From NCBI GenBank assembly GCA_024742285.1, contig JANSYR010000024.1, positions 1-56,381 on the forward strand: 56,381 bases of DNA, in the 5' to 3' direction. Shown here one piece after another: positions 44,271 to 54,503 of the stretch (the stretch's first letter is position 1; each line of letters opens with the position of its first letter). The DNA comes from a bacterium (lineage in GTDB: Bacteria; Myxococcota_A; UBA9160; UBA4427). The notes beneath the pieces were generated by a model. It was not told the origin of the DNA, made no database searches, and saw only the letters and a list, made by a program, of their open reading frames with translations. The translations under genes and the position numbers were made by a program.

Positions 44271-45773
44271 ATGTCGGATTCCGAGGCGCGCTGGTCGCCG
44301 TCCCGTCCCTGTCCCGAGCGCGAGGTCCCCGGTTGGGATCTCGAGTGCGACGTGTGCGTCGTGGGCTTCGGGGCCTCCGGAGGATCCGCCGCGATCGAGG
44401 CGGCGGAGGCGGGCGCGAAGGTCCTGCTCTTCGAGGTCGCGTCCGGCTTCGGCGGAACGAGCGCGATGGCCGGGGGCGATATCTATCTCGGTGGCAACGG
44501 CGGGACCCCCGCCCAGCGCGAGAACGGATTCGAAGACGAGACCGACGATTTCTTCCGCTACATGATGATGGCGGGGGGGCGCGACGCGGACGAAGCGCGG
44601 ACCCGCGCCTACGCGGACGGGGCCCTCGATCACTACGGCTGGCTGAAATCCGTCGGAGTGCCGTATCGGAACACGTTCATCCCGGGCAAGACGATGATGC
44701 CGGGAACCGGGGACTGCCTGATCCTCTCCGGGAGCGAGTTCGCCTGGCCCTATCGCGAAGAGGCGAAGCCGTGTCCGCGGGGGCACCTGCCCGAAGCGAC
44801 CGGGGAGACGGGCGGCTTCATCCTGACCGAGGCCCTCGCGCGCCGGGCGAAGGAGCTGGGCGTCGAGGCGTACTACGACAGCCGGGTGCTCGCCCTCGTG
44901 CAGGCGGAAGAGGGGAGCGTGGTGGGGGCGGTCGTCCAGCGTGAGGGGCGGACGCTCTTCGTTCGCGCCGCCGGCGGTGTGGTGCTCTGCGCCGGGGGCT
45001 TCGTGCTCAATCGCGAGATGCTCGAGCAGCACGCGCCGATCGTGAAGGAGCTCGCGGACGACGCGCTCTCCGGCGGCTACGACGACGGGTCGGGGATCAC
45101 GATGGGGACGAGCGTCGGCGGCGTCGCGATCCACATGGACGAGCTCTTCACGACGTTCACGCTGTATCCGCCGCAGGAGAACGTGAAGGGGATCCTCGTC
45201 AACGAGCAGGGCACGCGCTTCATCAACGAGGACGCCTACCCGGGGCGGGTCGCGTATCACTGCATCCGCCAGACGGGGAAGAAGATCCACCTCCTCGTCG
45301 ACGATTCGATCTACTCGCAACCGACCGAACTGTCACGCTGGGAGATCGCGGCGGTCGGCGAGAGCTGGGGCGAGGTCGAGTCCGAGCTCGGCCTCGTCGA
45401 AGGGACGCTCGTCGAGACCGTCGAGCGGTTCAACCACTTCGCGGCGAAGGGCGAGGATCCGCTCTTCCACAAGCAGCCGGACTGGCTGAAACCTCTGGAC
45501 GAGCCGCCCTTTGCGGCGCTGGCGATCCACGTGGGCGAGGCCTTCTACCCGTACTTCACCCTCGGCGGCCTCCACGTGACCGTCGACGGCGAGGTCCTCG
45601 ACGGTGAGGGGGCTTCGATTCCGGGTCTCTATGCGGCGGGGCGCACGGCCTGCGGTCTTCCGCGATCCGCCCTCGACTACAGCTCCGGTATGTCCCTGGG
45701 CGACTGCACCTTCTTCGGCCGCAAGGCCGGCCTCCACGCGGCGGACCGGGCCGCGAAGCAGACGCCGGCCTGA
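44271..45773 (+). CDS. FAD-dependent dehydrogenase of the fumarate reductase/3-ketosteroid dehydrogenase group
   Basis: 500 residues from ATG 44271 with GGAGGT upstream. FAD-binding motif VVGFGASGGSAAIEAAEAGAKVLLFE near residue 30, then GGTSAMAGGDIYLGG, the flavin-domain VVLCAGGFVLNREML, and C-terminal GLYAAGRTACGLPRS...SGMSLGDCTFFGRKAG. This is the FAD_binding_2 architecture used by flavocytochrome c, KstD and related enzymes that introduce or reduce C=C bonds. No haem or secretion signal. Substrate unknown; likely works with the SDR upstream. Confidence 0.87.
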   Translation: MSDSEARWSPSRPCPEREVPGWDLECDVCVVGFGASGGSAAIEAAEAGAKVLLFEVASGFGGTSAMAGGDIYLGGNGGTPAQRENGFEDETDDFFRYMMMAGGRDADEARTRAYADGALDHYGWLKSVGVPYRNTFIPGKTMMPGTGDCLILSGSEFAWPYREEAKPCPRGHLPEATGETGGFILTEALARRAKELGVEAYYDSRVLALVQAEEGSVVGAVVQREGRTLFVRAAGGVVLCAGGFVLNREMLEQHAPIVKELADDALSGGYDDGSGITMGTSVGGVAIHMDELFTTFTLYPPQENVKGILVNEQGTRFINEDAYPGRVAYHCIRQTGKKIHLLVDDSIYSQPTELSRWEIAAVGESWGEVESELGLVEGTLVETVERFNHFAAKGEDPLFHKQPDWLKPLDEPPFAALAIHVGEAFYPYFTLGGLHVTVDGEVLDGEGASIPGLYAAGRTACGLPRSALDYSSGMSLGDCTFFGRKAGLHAADRAAKQTPA

Positions 45774-45780
45774 CGCAGGA

Positions 45781-47796
45781 CTAGCGCAGGGCGACGTCGG
45801 CCGTCGCCGCGGCGGGCGTGTACCAGATCGGGGAGGACCACGCGCGTTCCTGGATCGTCTGAGGAACCTCGTCGGTACAGCAGTACGCGTAGCCTGCCGG
45901 CACGGTGCCGGCGTCGCAGTCGACCCGGGCGTCGACGCAGGCCCATTGGGTCCAGCGGCAGCTCGGGACCTCGCGCAGCCGGGCGTAGTAGAAGGCGCGG
46001 ACGTCCGGGTCGAAGTCCGGATCGGTCCAGACGGTGCACAGACTCGCGCGGCCGCTTCCCGTTCGCGCGCAGGTCGCCGTGTCGACGGAGGCGTCGCCGT
46101 CGCCGCCGACGACGGTGAGCACGGTTTCAAAGGTCGCGCCGTCGGCGACCCATCCCTTCACGATCTCGATCCGGTCCAGGTCCGCGCCGCTCTCGTGCGC
46201 GTCGCGGTCGGCCGCGACGAGGAAGCGCGGCGCGTCGGCGCCCGGCGGCGGCGTCGGAAGGTCGCTGCCCATCGGCACGCCGCGGGCGTAGCCTTTCGCG
46301 GCCAGGTTCGGGGCCTCGCACAGGTCGGCTTGGAAGTCCCATCCGCCGAAGAGGCGAAGCGTGGGCCGGGTGCCGCTCGTGGCGTAGGTCTCGCGCCGGT
46401 CGAAAGCGGAGAACACCGCATCGCGCGTGTTCTCCTCGGCCCAGGCGACCGCGAGCCCGCCCGGGTTGAGCGCGAGGACGTCCGGCGGCCCCGGCGTGTC
46501 GAAGACCTCGTTGCCCGGGAGGCCGGCGCCCCCGTGCCCCGGATGGCCGCGTTCGGCGACGAGGCCGGGGGTCCCGAGGTGGGTATCCGTGCTGCCGATC
46601 TGGCCGAAGGCGAGTGGGTTCACGCCGAGCTCCGCCTCGAGCTCGAGGCCGTGGGCGAGGGCGGTCCGCGTGTAGTCCATCGGGATCGGCGCGATCGCGC
46701 CCATGTGGTTCGCGGCCTTCTCGAAGCCGCAGCCTTCGTCGGTCACGCCGGGGAAGAGCGCGCACTCGGACTCGCCCTTGTGCTGCATCATCTCGACGAG
46801 CCGCTCGTAGCGCGCGCGGATCGGCGCCTCTTCGGCGGTGATCTCGCGTTCGATCTCGATCCCCGAGCGGAAGGCCGTGCCGCCGCTCCAGTTCGTGTTG
46901 TGGGGAATCGTGATCGCCTGGCAGCCGGGGATCCCGTCGCGGCAGGCCTCGTCGAGCCAACGCCACAGCTCGATCGCGAAGGGGCCGGTTTCGATCGTGC
47001 TCACGGGGACGCGCGGGACGAACTCGTTGCGGAAGATCACGTTGCGGTGGAGGTGGGCCGCCTTCGGTGCCGCGGTCCACTCGTAGGCGACGAGGCTCGT
47101 GAAGGCACAGGACGAGGAGCGGTCGTAGGCCTGCTCGGCGGCCGCGCGATGCTCCGACCAGACGACCTCGGCGGCGGCCAGACAGTCGACGTTGTCCTCG
47201 CCGCAGAAGGCCCAGCGCGTGCCGCCCATCGAGTAGGTGCCGTTGAACCAGAAGAAGGCGACCCGGGGCGCGGCGCGGTAGACGCGGCACGGAATCGAGT
47301 CGTAGCCCTCGAAGCCGGGCGTATTGCAGATGTGGACCTCGCCGATCTGTTCGGCGTGGTCGGTGACGCCGGCGAAGTCGAGGGGGCGCTCGAGCTGGAC
47401 GCGCCGCATCGGGCGCCCGTCGTCCGTATAGGGCTGGATTCCGATCGCCTCGCCGCGCGCGAAGCGATAGGCGTCGGCCGGGGAGGTCCGGGTGTCCTGG
47501 GTCGAAGCGTCCTGGGAGCGTGCGGTGTGCACGTGGAGATCGCCGAAGAGCGGGCGGCGCTCGGGTCGGTAGTCGTCGCAGGGCTCCCGGGCTTCGGTGA
47601 TCGCGTAGGGCCGCTCGCCCGACTCCGCGGGGACGAAGGAGGGCGGCGCGGAGTCGCCCGGGTCCGCGAGGATCGCGAGCATGCTCGCGCGATCCGTCTC
47701 GTCTCCGACGAAGGAGAGGGCGAAGAGACCGAGGGCAAAGACGATCAGGAGCGCGGCGCCGAGGGCGACACCGAGGAGGAGCGCGACACGGCGCAT
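45781..47796 (-). CDS. membrane-anchored DUF3604 protein (PHP-like metal hydrolase fold)
   Basis: 671 residues from ATG 47796 with AGAGG upstream. An N-terminal helix ([24 protein letters not shown]) anchors a large exported domain. DUF3604/PHP-type metal motifs are visible: [15 protein letters not shown] near residue 85, [25 protein letters not shown] and [11 protein letters not shown]. About 14 Cys in the exported part suggest disulfides. DUF3604 proteins are common in marine deltaproteobacteria and gammaproteobacteria; their reaction is not known, though the metal-site pattern suggests a phosphoester or amide hydrolase. Converges with the FAD dehydrogenase (7-nt gap) and is divergent from the sugar operon. 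Confidence 0.85.
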   Translation of the reverse strand: MRRVALLLGVALGAALLIVFALGLFALSFVGDETDRASMLAILADPGDSAPPSFVPAESGERPYAITEAREPCDDYRPERRPLFGDLHVHTARSQDASTQDTRTSPADAYRFARGEAIGIQPYTDDGRPMRRVQLERPLDFAGVTDHAEQIGEVHICNTPGFEGYDSIPCRVYRAAPRVAFFWFNGTYSMGGTRWAFCGEDNVDCLAAAEVVWSEHRAAAEQAYDRSSSCAFTSLVAYEWTAAPKAAHLHRNVIFRNEFVPRVPVSTIETGPFAIELWRWLDEACRDGIPGCQAITIPHNTNWSGGTAFRSGIEIEREITAEEAPIRARYERLVEMMQHKGESECALFPGVTDEGCGFEKAANHMGAIAPIPMDYTRTALAHGLELEAELGVNPLAFGQIGSTDTHLGTPGLVAERGHPGHGGAGLPGNEVFDTPGPPDVLALNPGGLAVAWAEENTRDAVFSAFDRRETYATSGTRPTLRLFGGWDFQADLCEAPNLAAKGYARGVPMGSDLPTPPPGADAPRFLVAADRDAHESGADLDRIEIVKGWVADGATFETVLTVVGGDGDASVDTATCARTGSGRASLCTVWTDPDFDPDVRAFYYARLREVPSCRWTQWACVDARVDCDAGTVPAGYAYCCTDEVPQTIQERAWSSPIWYTPAAATADVALR

Positions 47797-48077
47797 GCAG
47801 GACCTCTCTGGCGAGCGAGGAAGTCGGACGGCGCCGCGCCCTGCGCGGAGCCGCTTCGGTCGCCTCGTCGGGCGAACGCCCGGGACGCTACTTCACGCCC
47901 CGGAGCGATGCCGCCCGAGCGGTCGGGATTCCTGCGCGGGACCGACGGGCGTGCTGCGTCGGGTCGCCAAGACCGGCCGGATGGACGAAGATCGCGCGAC
48001 CCGTGCGGGGACGCATCGCAATCGGGAGGACGTGCGTGGCAGGCGAGACGGCGAGGGGAGGATTTGCGCCTCGGGCG

Positions 48078-49289
48078 ATGCAGGTGGGCGTGCTCACGGC
48101 GGCGCTCCAGGAGCTCACGCCGCGGGAGAAGCGCGACGCCGATCCGGATCTCGCCGTCGAGGAGTGGCTCGCCTTCGCCGCCGAGGTCGCTGCGGATTCG
48201 ATCCAGCTCTCTTCGGCGCTCCACCCGGACGAGGCGGACGTCCCGCCGGAGGCGATGCTCGACCCGGTCGCGAATACGCTCGACCTGCGTGCGCCCCTCG
48301 ACCGCTCACGGGCGGACCGGATCCTGTCCGCCGTGAGGCAGACGGGCGTCGAGATCGCAGACGTCGCGTTCTTCGACAACATGCTCCACGGGGATCCGGC
48401 GACCCGCCGGAAGAAGATGGACTTCATGCTGCGCGTCTTCGACGCGGCGGTCCTCCTCGAAACGCCCGCGGTCTGCGGCTTCGTCGGCAGGCATCCCGGC
48501 CGGACGATCGAGCAGAACCTGATCGACTTCGAGGAGAGCTTCGTCCCGCTCCTCCAGGAAGCGAAGGCACGCGGACTCGTCTACCGGATCGAGCAGTGTC
48601 CGATGCCCGGGTGGACCCTCGACGATTCGTTCCACAACAACATCGCGTACACGCCGGCGGCCTGGATCGAGCTCCACCGGATCTGCGAACGTCACGGCGT
48701 CGGCGACCCGCTGCGCATCCACTACGACCCGTCCCATGCGATCCTGATGGGGCAGGACACCCGCGCGATCTTCCAGTACCTGAAGGACGAGGGCTATGCG
48801 TTCCTGATCGACGGCTTCCACGTGAAGGGGCAGGTCGTCGATCCGAAGGGCCTCGCCGGTTGGGGCTACGGCGGGCAGACCTTCGGCCGAGGGGATCACG
48901 CGGGCGGCGAGCCCTCGGAAGATCCGGCCGACCAGGTCAACGCGTGGAAGAAGCAGACGGCGATCTGCGAGCACGAGCTGCCCGGGACCGCGCGCCACGA
49001 CCCGCTCGCGTACCTGACGAATCGAAGCGTCGACTGGCTCGACCATCAGCTCGCGGCCCGCGAGCTCCTCGAGCTCGACTTCGAGAAGGCGCCACTGATC
49101 GTCGAGCACGAGTACGGGCCCGCGCGCGTCCAGGACCGCGAGGCCCTCGCGCCGATCCTGAAGGGCTCGATCGAGTTCACCCGGCGGATCGACCAGGCTG
49201 CTGCGGCGATGTTCGCCCTCCAGCACGAAGTGCTGCCCGCTCAGGGGATTCCGGTCCAGGGCGTCGGGCGGCAGGCCTACCGGAGCTGA
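48078..49289 (+). CDS. sugar isomerase/epimerase-like TIM-barrel protein
   Basis: 403 residues from ATG 48078 (the frame is open to 48003; start uncertain). AP-endonuclease/xylose-isomerase-like fold: [13 protein letters not shown] first strand, [36 protein letters not shown] and [15 protein letters not shown]. The metal ligands Glu, Asp/His and [10 protein letters not shown] are present. These proteins isomerise or epimerise keto-sugars, often 3-keto-sugars formed by the dehydrogenases they sit beside. Followed after 3 nt by a Gfo/Idh/MocA gene. Confidence 0.85.
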   Translation: MQVGVLTAALQELTPREKRDADPDLAVEEWLAFAAEVAADSIQLSSALHPDEADVPPEAMLDPVANTLDLRAPLDRSRADRILSAVRQTGVEIADVAFFDNMLHGDPATRRKKMDFMLRVFDAAVLLETPAVCGFVGRHPGRTIEQNLIDFEESFVPLLQEAKARGLVYRIEQCPMPGWTLDDSFHNNIAYTPAAWIELHRICERHGVGDPLRIHYDPSHAILMGQDTRAIFQYLKDEGYAFLIDGFHVKGQVVDPKGLAGWGYGGQTFGRGDHAGGEPSEDPADQVNAWKKQTAICEHELPGTARHDPLAYLTNRSVDWLDHQLAARELLELDFEKAPLIVEHEYGPARVQDREALAPILKGSIEFTRRIDQAAAAMFALQHEVLPAQGIPVQGVGRQAYRS

Positions 49290-49292
49290 TCC

Positions 49293-50417
49293 ATGTCGAG
49301 CGCCCCCTCGAGCGTCAACGTGGCGATGATCGGAACCCGGTTCATGGGCCGAGCGCACGCCAACGCCTGGCGGCAAGTCCGGGCCTTCTGCTCACCGCCG
49401 GTGGACCCGGTGATGAAGGTCGTCTGCGGGCGGGATGCCGAGGCGACGGCGATCGCCGCGGACCGCTTCGGTTTCGCCGAGAGCGCGACGGATTGGCGTG
49501 AGATCGTCGCGCGGCCGGACATCGACGTCGTCGACATCTGCACGCCCGGCGACGCCCACGCGGAGATGGCGATCGCCGCGGCGGAGGCGGGCAAGGTCGT
49601 GTTCTGCGAAAAGCCCCTCGCCAATACGGTCGCCGAGGCCGAGTCCATGGTCGCTGCGGTGGAGCACGCCGGCGTACTCCACATGCTCTGCCACAACTAC
49701 CGGCGTGCGCCGGCGGTCGCCCTCGCGAAGCGGATGATCGAGGCGGGAGAGATCGGGGAGATCCGCCAATTCCGGGGCGTCTATCTCCAGGACTGGATCG
49801 TCGATCCCGAGTTTCCCCGCGTCTGGCGCCTCGAGAAGGCGCGAGCGGGCAGCGGCGCCCTCGGCGACATCGCGAGTCATTCCCTCGATCTCGCGCGCTA
49901 CCTGGTCGGCGAGATCGAGGAGGTTTCGGGGCTGCTCGAGACCTTCGTCGACGAGCGGCCCCTCGAAGACGGAAGCGGCCGCGGCGTCGTCGACGTGGAC
50001 GACGCCGCGCTCACCCTCCTGCGCTTCGCGGGCGGCGCGATCGGCTCGGTCGAGGGGTCGCGCTTCTGTCCCGGTCGGAAGAACCACAACCGCTTCGAGA
50101 TCAACGGCAGCCGGGGCAGCCTGGTCTTCGATCTCGAACGCATGAACGAGCTCGAGGTCTACACGGAAGACGGTCCGGACTCGGGCTTCCGGACGGTCCT
50201 GGCGACCGACGAGTCGCACCCCTACGTCGATGCCTGGTGGCCGCCCGGGCATATCCTGGGGTACGAGCATACCTTCACGCACACGGTGCTCGATCTGCTC
50301 CGCGCGATCGATGCGGATACGCTTCCTTCGCCGAACTTCCGGGACGGCGTGACGAACCAGCGCGTCCTGGACGCGATCGAGCGATCGAGCGCGAACCGCC
50401 GGTGGGAGAAGATCTGA
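49293..50417 (+). CDS. Gfo/Idh/MocA-family sugar oxidoreductase
   Basis: 374 residues from ATG 49293 with GGAG upstream. An N-terminal Rossmann domain ([54 protein letters not shown] with the conserved EKP Lys) is followed by the C-terminal alpha/beta substrate domain ([21 protein letters not shown] with the catalytic His). It oxidises or reduces a sugar or inositol at a ring hydroxyl using NAD(P). It sits within a three-gene operon with an isomerase and a ThuA-like lipoprotein. Confidence 0.93.
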   Translation: MSSAPSSVNVAMIGTRFMGRAHANAWRQVRAFCSPPVDPVMKVVCGRDAEATAIAADRFGFAESATDWREIVARPDIDVVDICTPGDAHAEMAIAAAEAGKVVFCEKPLANTVAEAESMVAAVEHAGVLHMLCHNYRRAPAVALAKRMIEAGEIGEIRQFRGVYLQDWIVDPEFPRVWRLEKARAGSGALGDIASHSLDLARYLVGEIEEVSGLLETFVDERPLEDGSGRGVVDVDDAALTLLRFAGGAIGSVEGSRFCPGRKNHNRFEINGSRGSLVFDLERMNELEVYTEDGPDSGFRTVLATDESHPYVDAWWPPGHILGYEHTFTHTVLDLLRAIDADTLPSPNFRDGVTNQRVLDAIERSSANRRWEKI

Positions 50418-51289
50418 TGCGCGTCCGCGTTTCCCTCCTGACGCTCCTGCTCGCCGCCGCGATGGTGGTCGCTTCGGGCTGCGACTCCCTGCGCGTCTTC
50501 TTTCCCTCGTCGGACCACGACGAGCTGCCGCCGGCGCTCCCGGAGGATCTCGGGCACCCGGCGATGCTCGTGTTCAGCAAGACGAACGGATTCCGACACA
50601 CGGAGGCGATCGACGCGGGCCTGCCCGTCCTCGAGGAGATCGCGAGGGCGCAGGGGCTCGACGTGTTCGCGACGGAGAACGGGGCGATCCACACGCCCGA
50701 ACTGCTCGCGCGCTTCGACGTGATCGTCTGGTTCAACGTGAGCGGAGACGTGCTGTCCGAGGATCAGCGGGGGGCGCTGCTCGCCGCGATCGAGGCGGGC
50801 ACTGGATTCTTCGGCATCCACGGCACCGGCGGCGACCCGAGCTACGAATGGCCCGAGCATCCCGGGACGCTCGTCCGCGCCCAGTTCATGGGGCACCCGA
50901 TGGGCCCACAATTCCAGCAGGGCACGATCCGGGTCGAAGCGAGGGACCATCCCGTGATGGCGGGGATCGATCCGGCGTGGTCCCGCGTCGAGGAGTGGTA
51001 CTCCTTCGAGAAGAGTCCGCGCGGGCCCGGAGTCGAGGTCCTCGCGACCCTCGACGAATCGACCTACGCGCCGCGCATGAAGATCGCGTTCATCGATCGC
51101 GACCTGCGGATGGGCGAAGACCATCCGATCGTCTGGAGCCACTGCATCGGTCGCGGACGCGCGGTCTACTCCGCCCTCGGTCACCAGGCCGAGGCGTATC
51201 GCGAGCCGCTCCACGTCCGGCTGCTGGAGCAGGCGATCGCATGGACGCGAAGCACGCCCCCGGAAGGCTGTCGGATCCCCGCGCCCTGA
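50417..51289 (+). CDS. ThuA-like lipoprotein
   Basis: 290 residues; ATG 50417 overlaps the previous stop by one base (TGATG). Lipobox VVASGC (Cys22). The mature part is a ThuA-like class I glutamine-amidotransferase-like fold: AMLVFSKTNGFRHTEAIDAG, FDVIVWFNVSG, AAIEAGTGFFGIHGTGG, HPVMAGI, PIVWSHCIGRGRAVYSALGHQAEAY. ThuA proteins take part in trehalose/sugar utilisation and 3-keto-sugar metabolism. Membrane-anchored periplasmic form here. Confidence 0.9.
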   Translation: MRVRVSLLTLLLAAAMVVASGCDSLRVFFPSSDHDELPPALPEDLGHPAMLVFSKTNGFRHTEAIDAGLPVLEEIARAQGLDVFATENGAIHTPELLARFDVIVWFNVSGDVLSEDQRGALLAAIEAGTGFFGIHGTGGDPSYEWPEHPGTLVRAQFMGHPMGPQFQQGTIRVEARDHPVMAGIDPAWSRVEEWYSFEKSPRGPGVEVLATLDESTYAPRMKIAFIDRDLRMGEDHPIVWSHCIGRGRAVYSALGHQAEAYREPLHVRLLEQAIAWTRSTPPEGCRIPAP

Positions 51290-51319
51290 TCCGCGGCGGC
51301 GCCCGACGCGCCGGTCGCC

Positions 51320-52393
51320 TCAGCCGAGCGTCGGGTAGTCCGTGTAGCCCTCGGGCCCCTCGCTGTAGAGCTGCTTCGGGTTGAAGCGGGAGAGCTCGGC
51401 GCCCGTCTTGAAACGCTCGACGAGATCCGGATTGCCGATGTACGCCCGGGCGAAGCTGATCGCGTCCGCCGAGCCGTCCTCGACGGCCTGTCTCGCTTCG
51501 GAGAGGTCGTAGCTGTCGTTCGCGATCAGCGCCTCGCCGAAGGCGTCGCCGGCGAGGGCAGCGTTGTCGATGTCCGGGGCGTTCGGGATCGAGTTCAGTC
51601 GGATCACGTGGCAGTAGGCGAGCCCCTTGCCGCGGAGCGCCCCGAGGAAGGCCCGGAACGTCTCGACCGGATCCTCGTCGACGAGGTCGTTGAAGGGATT
51701 GCCCGGGCAGATGCGGAAGCCGACGCGATCGGCGCCGTCGATGCTCGCCATCGCTTCGATCGCCTCGACGGCGAAGCGGATCCGGTTCTCGACCGCCCCG
51801 CCGTACGCGTCGTCACGCTGGTTCGGGCCCGTCGACAGGAACTGTGCCGGGAGGTAGCCGCTCGCGCAGTGGGCTTCGACGCCGTCGAAGCCCGCCTCGT
51901 AGGCGAGCTCGGTGGCGCGCGCGAACTCGGCGACGACGCCGGGGATCTCGTCGAGGGTGAGGGCGCGGGTCTCGGAGATCGGCTGCATGCCGGCGGTGTC
52001 CGTGAACATGTCGCCGCGGGCGCGGATGCCGGACGGCGAGACCAGCTCGGTACCCGGCTGCTTGTTGTCGAGGTGACCGACCCGGCCGCAATGCATGATC
52101 TGGGCGACGATCGTGCCGCCGGCCTCGTGGACGGCATCCGTGACCTGCTTCCATCCGGCGACGTGGGCGGCCGAGACGAGCCCGGGTGTCCGGCAGTAGC
52201 CCTTGCCGTCTTCGGACGGGTAGATGCCCTCCGAGACGATCAGGCCGGCGCTCGCGCGCTGGCGGTAGTATTCGGCCATCGCGTCCGTAGGCGTCCCGTC
52301 GTTCGTGGCCCGCGAGCGGGTCATCGGGGCCATCACGACGCGATTGGCCAGCTCGAGACGCCCGAGCTTCGTCGGCGAGAAGAGATCCGCCAT
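51320..52393 (-). CDS. old-yellow-enzyme family alkene reductase (NemA-like)
   Basis: 357 residues from ATG 52393. FMN-dependent TIM barrel: LFSPTKLGRLELANRVVMAPMTRSRA opening, IMHCGRVGHL (FMN contact), FDGVEAHCASGYLPAQFLS with the substrate-binding His (Asn/His pair reads H-C-A-S, unlike the usual H-G-A-N), and the C-terminal ISFARAYIGNPDLVERF. It reduces activated C=C bonds with NAD(P)H. Four bases after the LLM gene, so cotranscribed. Confidence 0.92.
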   Translation of the reverse strand: MADLFSPTKLGRLELANRVVMAPMTRSRATNDGTPTDAMAEYYRQRASAGLIVSEGIYPSEDGKGYCRTPGLVSAAHVAGWKQVTDAVHEAGGTIVAQIMHCGRVGHLDNKQPGTELVSPSGIRARGDMFTDTAGMQPISETRALTLDEIPGVVAEFARATELAYEAGFDGVEAHCASGYLPAQFLSTGPNQRDDAYGGAVENRIRFAVEAIEAMASIDGADRVGFRICPGNPFNDLVDEDPVETFRAFLGALRGKGLAYCHVIRLNSIPNAPDIDNAALAGDAFGEALIANDSYDLSEARQAVEDGSADAISFARAYIGNPDLVERFKTGAELSRFNPKQLYSEGPEGYTDYPTLG

Positions 52394-52397
52394 CGTG

Positions 52398-53276
52398 CTA
52401 GCCCAGCAGCCGGGCGAGTTCCTGGAGGAGCGCTTCGTCGGGCCCGAGTCCGCCATCGGCGCGGAAAGCCTGGATGCAGACCTGGTTCGCGCCGGCGTCG
52501 AGATGCGCCTGCATGTGGGCCGCGATCTCGTCGGGCTCGCCCCAGCAGACGAGCGCATCGACGAGGGCATCGGAGCCGCCGGCGGCGAAGTCGGCATCCG
52601 TGAAGCCGAACTGCTTCAGATTGTTCTGGTAGTTGGGCAGCCCGATGTACATCTTGAGGTTGTTGCGGGCGATCTCGCGCGCCTTCGTCGCATCCGTCTC
52701 GTGGAGCACCATGTGCTCGGGGCAGAGCAGGGCGTCCGGTCCCATGACCTCCCGAGCGCGCTTCGTGTGCGCGGGGACCACGTTGTAGGGGTGGGCGCCC
52801 TGGGCCAGGGTCGCCGAGAGGCCGAGCATCTTGTCGCGCAGCGCACCGATCACGATCGGGGCGTCGACCTCGGGCTGCTTGCCCATGTAGAGCGCGCCGT
52901 CCATCGCCTCGAGGTACGCGCGCATCGTCGACACGGGCTTCTTGTACTCGTGTCCGCGCTGCCCGGAGACGAGGTGGGCGTGCGAGACGCCGAGGCCCAG
53001 GATGAACCGGTTGGGCGCCATCTCGGAGATCGTCTTCCAGATCGCCTTCATGCCCATGGGGTCGCGCGCGTAGATGTTCGCGATCCCCGTCGCGAAGATC
53101 ATCCGCTCGGTCTTCGCCACCAGGTAGCCGATCAGCGAGAAGGGATCGCGGCCGACGGCCTCGGGGATCCAGAGTGCGCTGTAGCCCCAGTCCTCCGCGC
53201 GCTGCGCGAAATCTGCCGCTTCCTGAGCGGTCCAGTGGTCCAGCCAGCCCCAGACACCGATCTTGCCGAGCTCCAT
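52398..53276 (-). CDS. luciferase-like (LLM class) F420- or flavin-dependent oxidoreductase
   Basis: 292 residues from ATG 53276, with GGAGG ten bases upstream. TIM barrel of the bacterial luciferase family: GKIGVWGWLDHWTAQEAADFAQRAEDWGYSALWIPEAVGRDPF, FATGIANIYARDP, FILGLGVSHAHLV and GEPDEIAAHMQAHLDAGANQVC. The LLM class with the GVSH motif usually uses F420, but FMN cannot be excluded, and no F420 biosynthesis genes are in the window. Paired with an OYE gene, so a shared reductive pathway is likely. Confidence 0.88.
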   Translation of the reverse strand: MELGKIGVWGWLDHWTAQEAADFAQRAEDWGYSALWIPEAVGRDPFSLIGYLVAKTERMIFATGIANIYARDPMGMKAIWKTISEMAPNRFILGLGVSHAHLVSGQRGHEYKKPVSTMRAYLEAMDGALYMGKQPEVDAPIVIGALRDKMLGLSATLAQGAHPYNVVPAHTKRAREVMGPDALLCPEHMVLHETDATKAREIARNNLKMYIGLPNYQNNLKQFGFTDADFAAGGSDALVDALVCWGEPDEIAAHMQAHLDAGANQVCIQAFRADGGLGPDEALLQELARLLG

Positions 53277-53491
53277 CGTTTCCGATCCTCCGAGAAAATA
53301 TGCACGCTCCGGCCAGATCCGCGCCGGGCGGGCGAACCCTAGCGCGGGTTCGGAGCCCGATCCTGCGTCGGAGCGGGATCCGGGGCTCAAATCCCCGGGG
53401 CGTTCTGTCGATGAGGAGGCACTCCTTTCGGCCGGTGCACCCGCCAGTGCGATCCCCGGCCGTCGACATCGTGACGACGACGAGGATGCTC

Positions 53492-54361
53492 ATGACCGCA
53501 CGACGCAATCGATCCACCGCGCGCCCGATCCTGGGTGCGACCCTCTCGGCCCTGGCGAGCCTCGCCTTCGCGGCGTCCGCCCAGGCCTACCCGGGCGGGA
53601 CGCCGGACTTCCAGACCGACGTGGGACCCTACTGCGCGGCCTGCCACGCCTCGACCGCCGAGACGGATCTCTCGGGGCTCGGGGACCGGGCCAAGGTCGA
53701 GCTCCCGGAGACGAAGCACTACGCCGCGATCCTGTCGGGCGCAGGCAACTACGCCGAGATTCCCGAGGCCGAGCGCGCCAAGCTCGTCGAGCTCCTCTCT
53801 GCCGTCGATCGCAACTCGACGATCGCCCTCGAGTTCCCGCCCTCGGTCGCGCCCGGGGAGACGTTCCAGGTCACCGTGAAGGTGACGGGGGGCGCGGGCC
53901 CGTCGGTCGGCATCGGACTCGTCGACCGCCCGCACCGCTTCTTCGCGAAGCCCGCCTCGGCCCTCGGTTGGGAGGTCGTCGGCGCACCCACGATCCTCGG
54001 ACCCAAGGGCCCGCAGACGCAGTGGATCGAGCGCCGCCCGGAGCGCGAGGGACGGGACGTCACGTTCGTGAACGTCGACGGCGTCCAGTCGAGCGCGGAC
54101 CAGGACAAGTGGTCGCGAGCGAAGGTGATCTTCACGCTGCGCGCGCCGGTCACCGAAGGCGACTACCCGCTCGTCGGGGCCTACTTCTACGGGACCGAGA
54201 CCGGAACGGCGATGTCCACGCGGATGCACCCCGAATACGGCCCGCAGCCGATGGGTGGGGCGCTCGGCAAGTCCGGTCGCGTGAAGTTCTCGAAGGAGGC
54301 CGTGATCACGGTGAAGACCGAGGTCGCCGCGCCGGCGCCGGTCGCCGACATCGCGCCCTGA
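53492..54361 (+). CDS. secreted single-CxxCH protein (cytochrome c-like)
   Basis: 289 residues from ATG 53492 (GAGGA upstream; ATG 53486 is in frame). Signal peptide with ILGATLSALASLAFAASAQA. One haem motif CAACH (YCAACHAS) lies about 30 residues after cleavage. The C-terminal two thirds are a beta-sandwich-like domain (FPPSVAPGETFQVTVKVTGGAGPSVGIGLVD, AKVIFTLRAPVTEGDYPLVGAYFYG). No clear distal Met ligand. Periplasmic electron carrier or sensor; family not recognised. Confidence 0.7.
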   Translation: MTARRNRSTARPILGATLSALASLAFAASAQAYPGGTPDFQTDVGPYCAACHASTAETDLSGLGDRAKVELPETKHYAAILSGAGNYAEIPEAERAKLVELLSAVDRNSTIALEFPPSVAPGETFQVTVKVTGGAGPSVGIGLVDRPHRFFAKPASALGWEVVGAPTILGPKGPQTQWIERRPEREGRDVTFVNVDGVQSSADQDKWSRAKVIFTLRAPVTEGDYPLVGAYFYGTETGTAMSTRMHPEYGPQPMGGALGKSGRVKFSKEAVITVKTEVAAPAPVADIAP

Positions 54362-54416
54362 ATCCGCAGTCCTCCGGTCGCGCTCCACGAGCGAGTGGGC
54401 GCGCCCCCGGAAGACC

Positions 54417-54454
54417 GAAGCGCCGCGTTCCGACCTCGTCGGACGCGGCGCTTC
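54417..54454. terminator. bidirectional intrinsic terminator
   Basis: A 16-bp stem with one bulged base (GAAGCGCCGCG-T-TCCGA against TCGGACGCGGCGCTTC) and a five-base loop. It sits between the convergent cytochrome-like and AGCS genes and is followed by GTCGTT on the plus strand. Confidence 0.7.
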
Positions 54455-54503
54455 GTCGTTCGGGACCCGGTGCCTCCGTTCAAAGTGGTGGCGCCGCCCC
54501 GCG

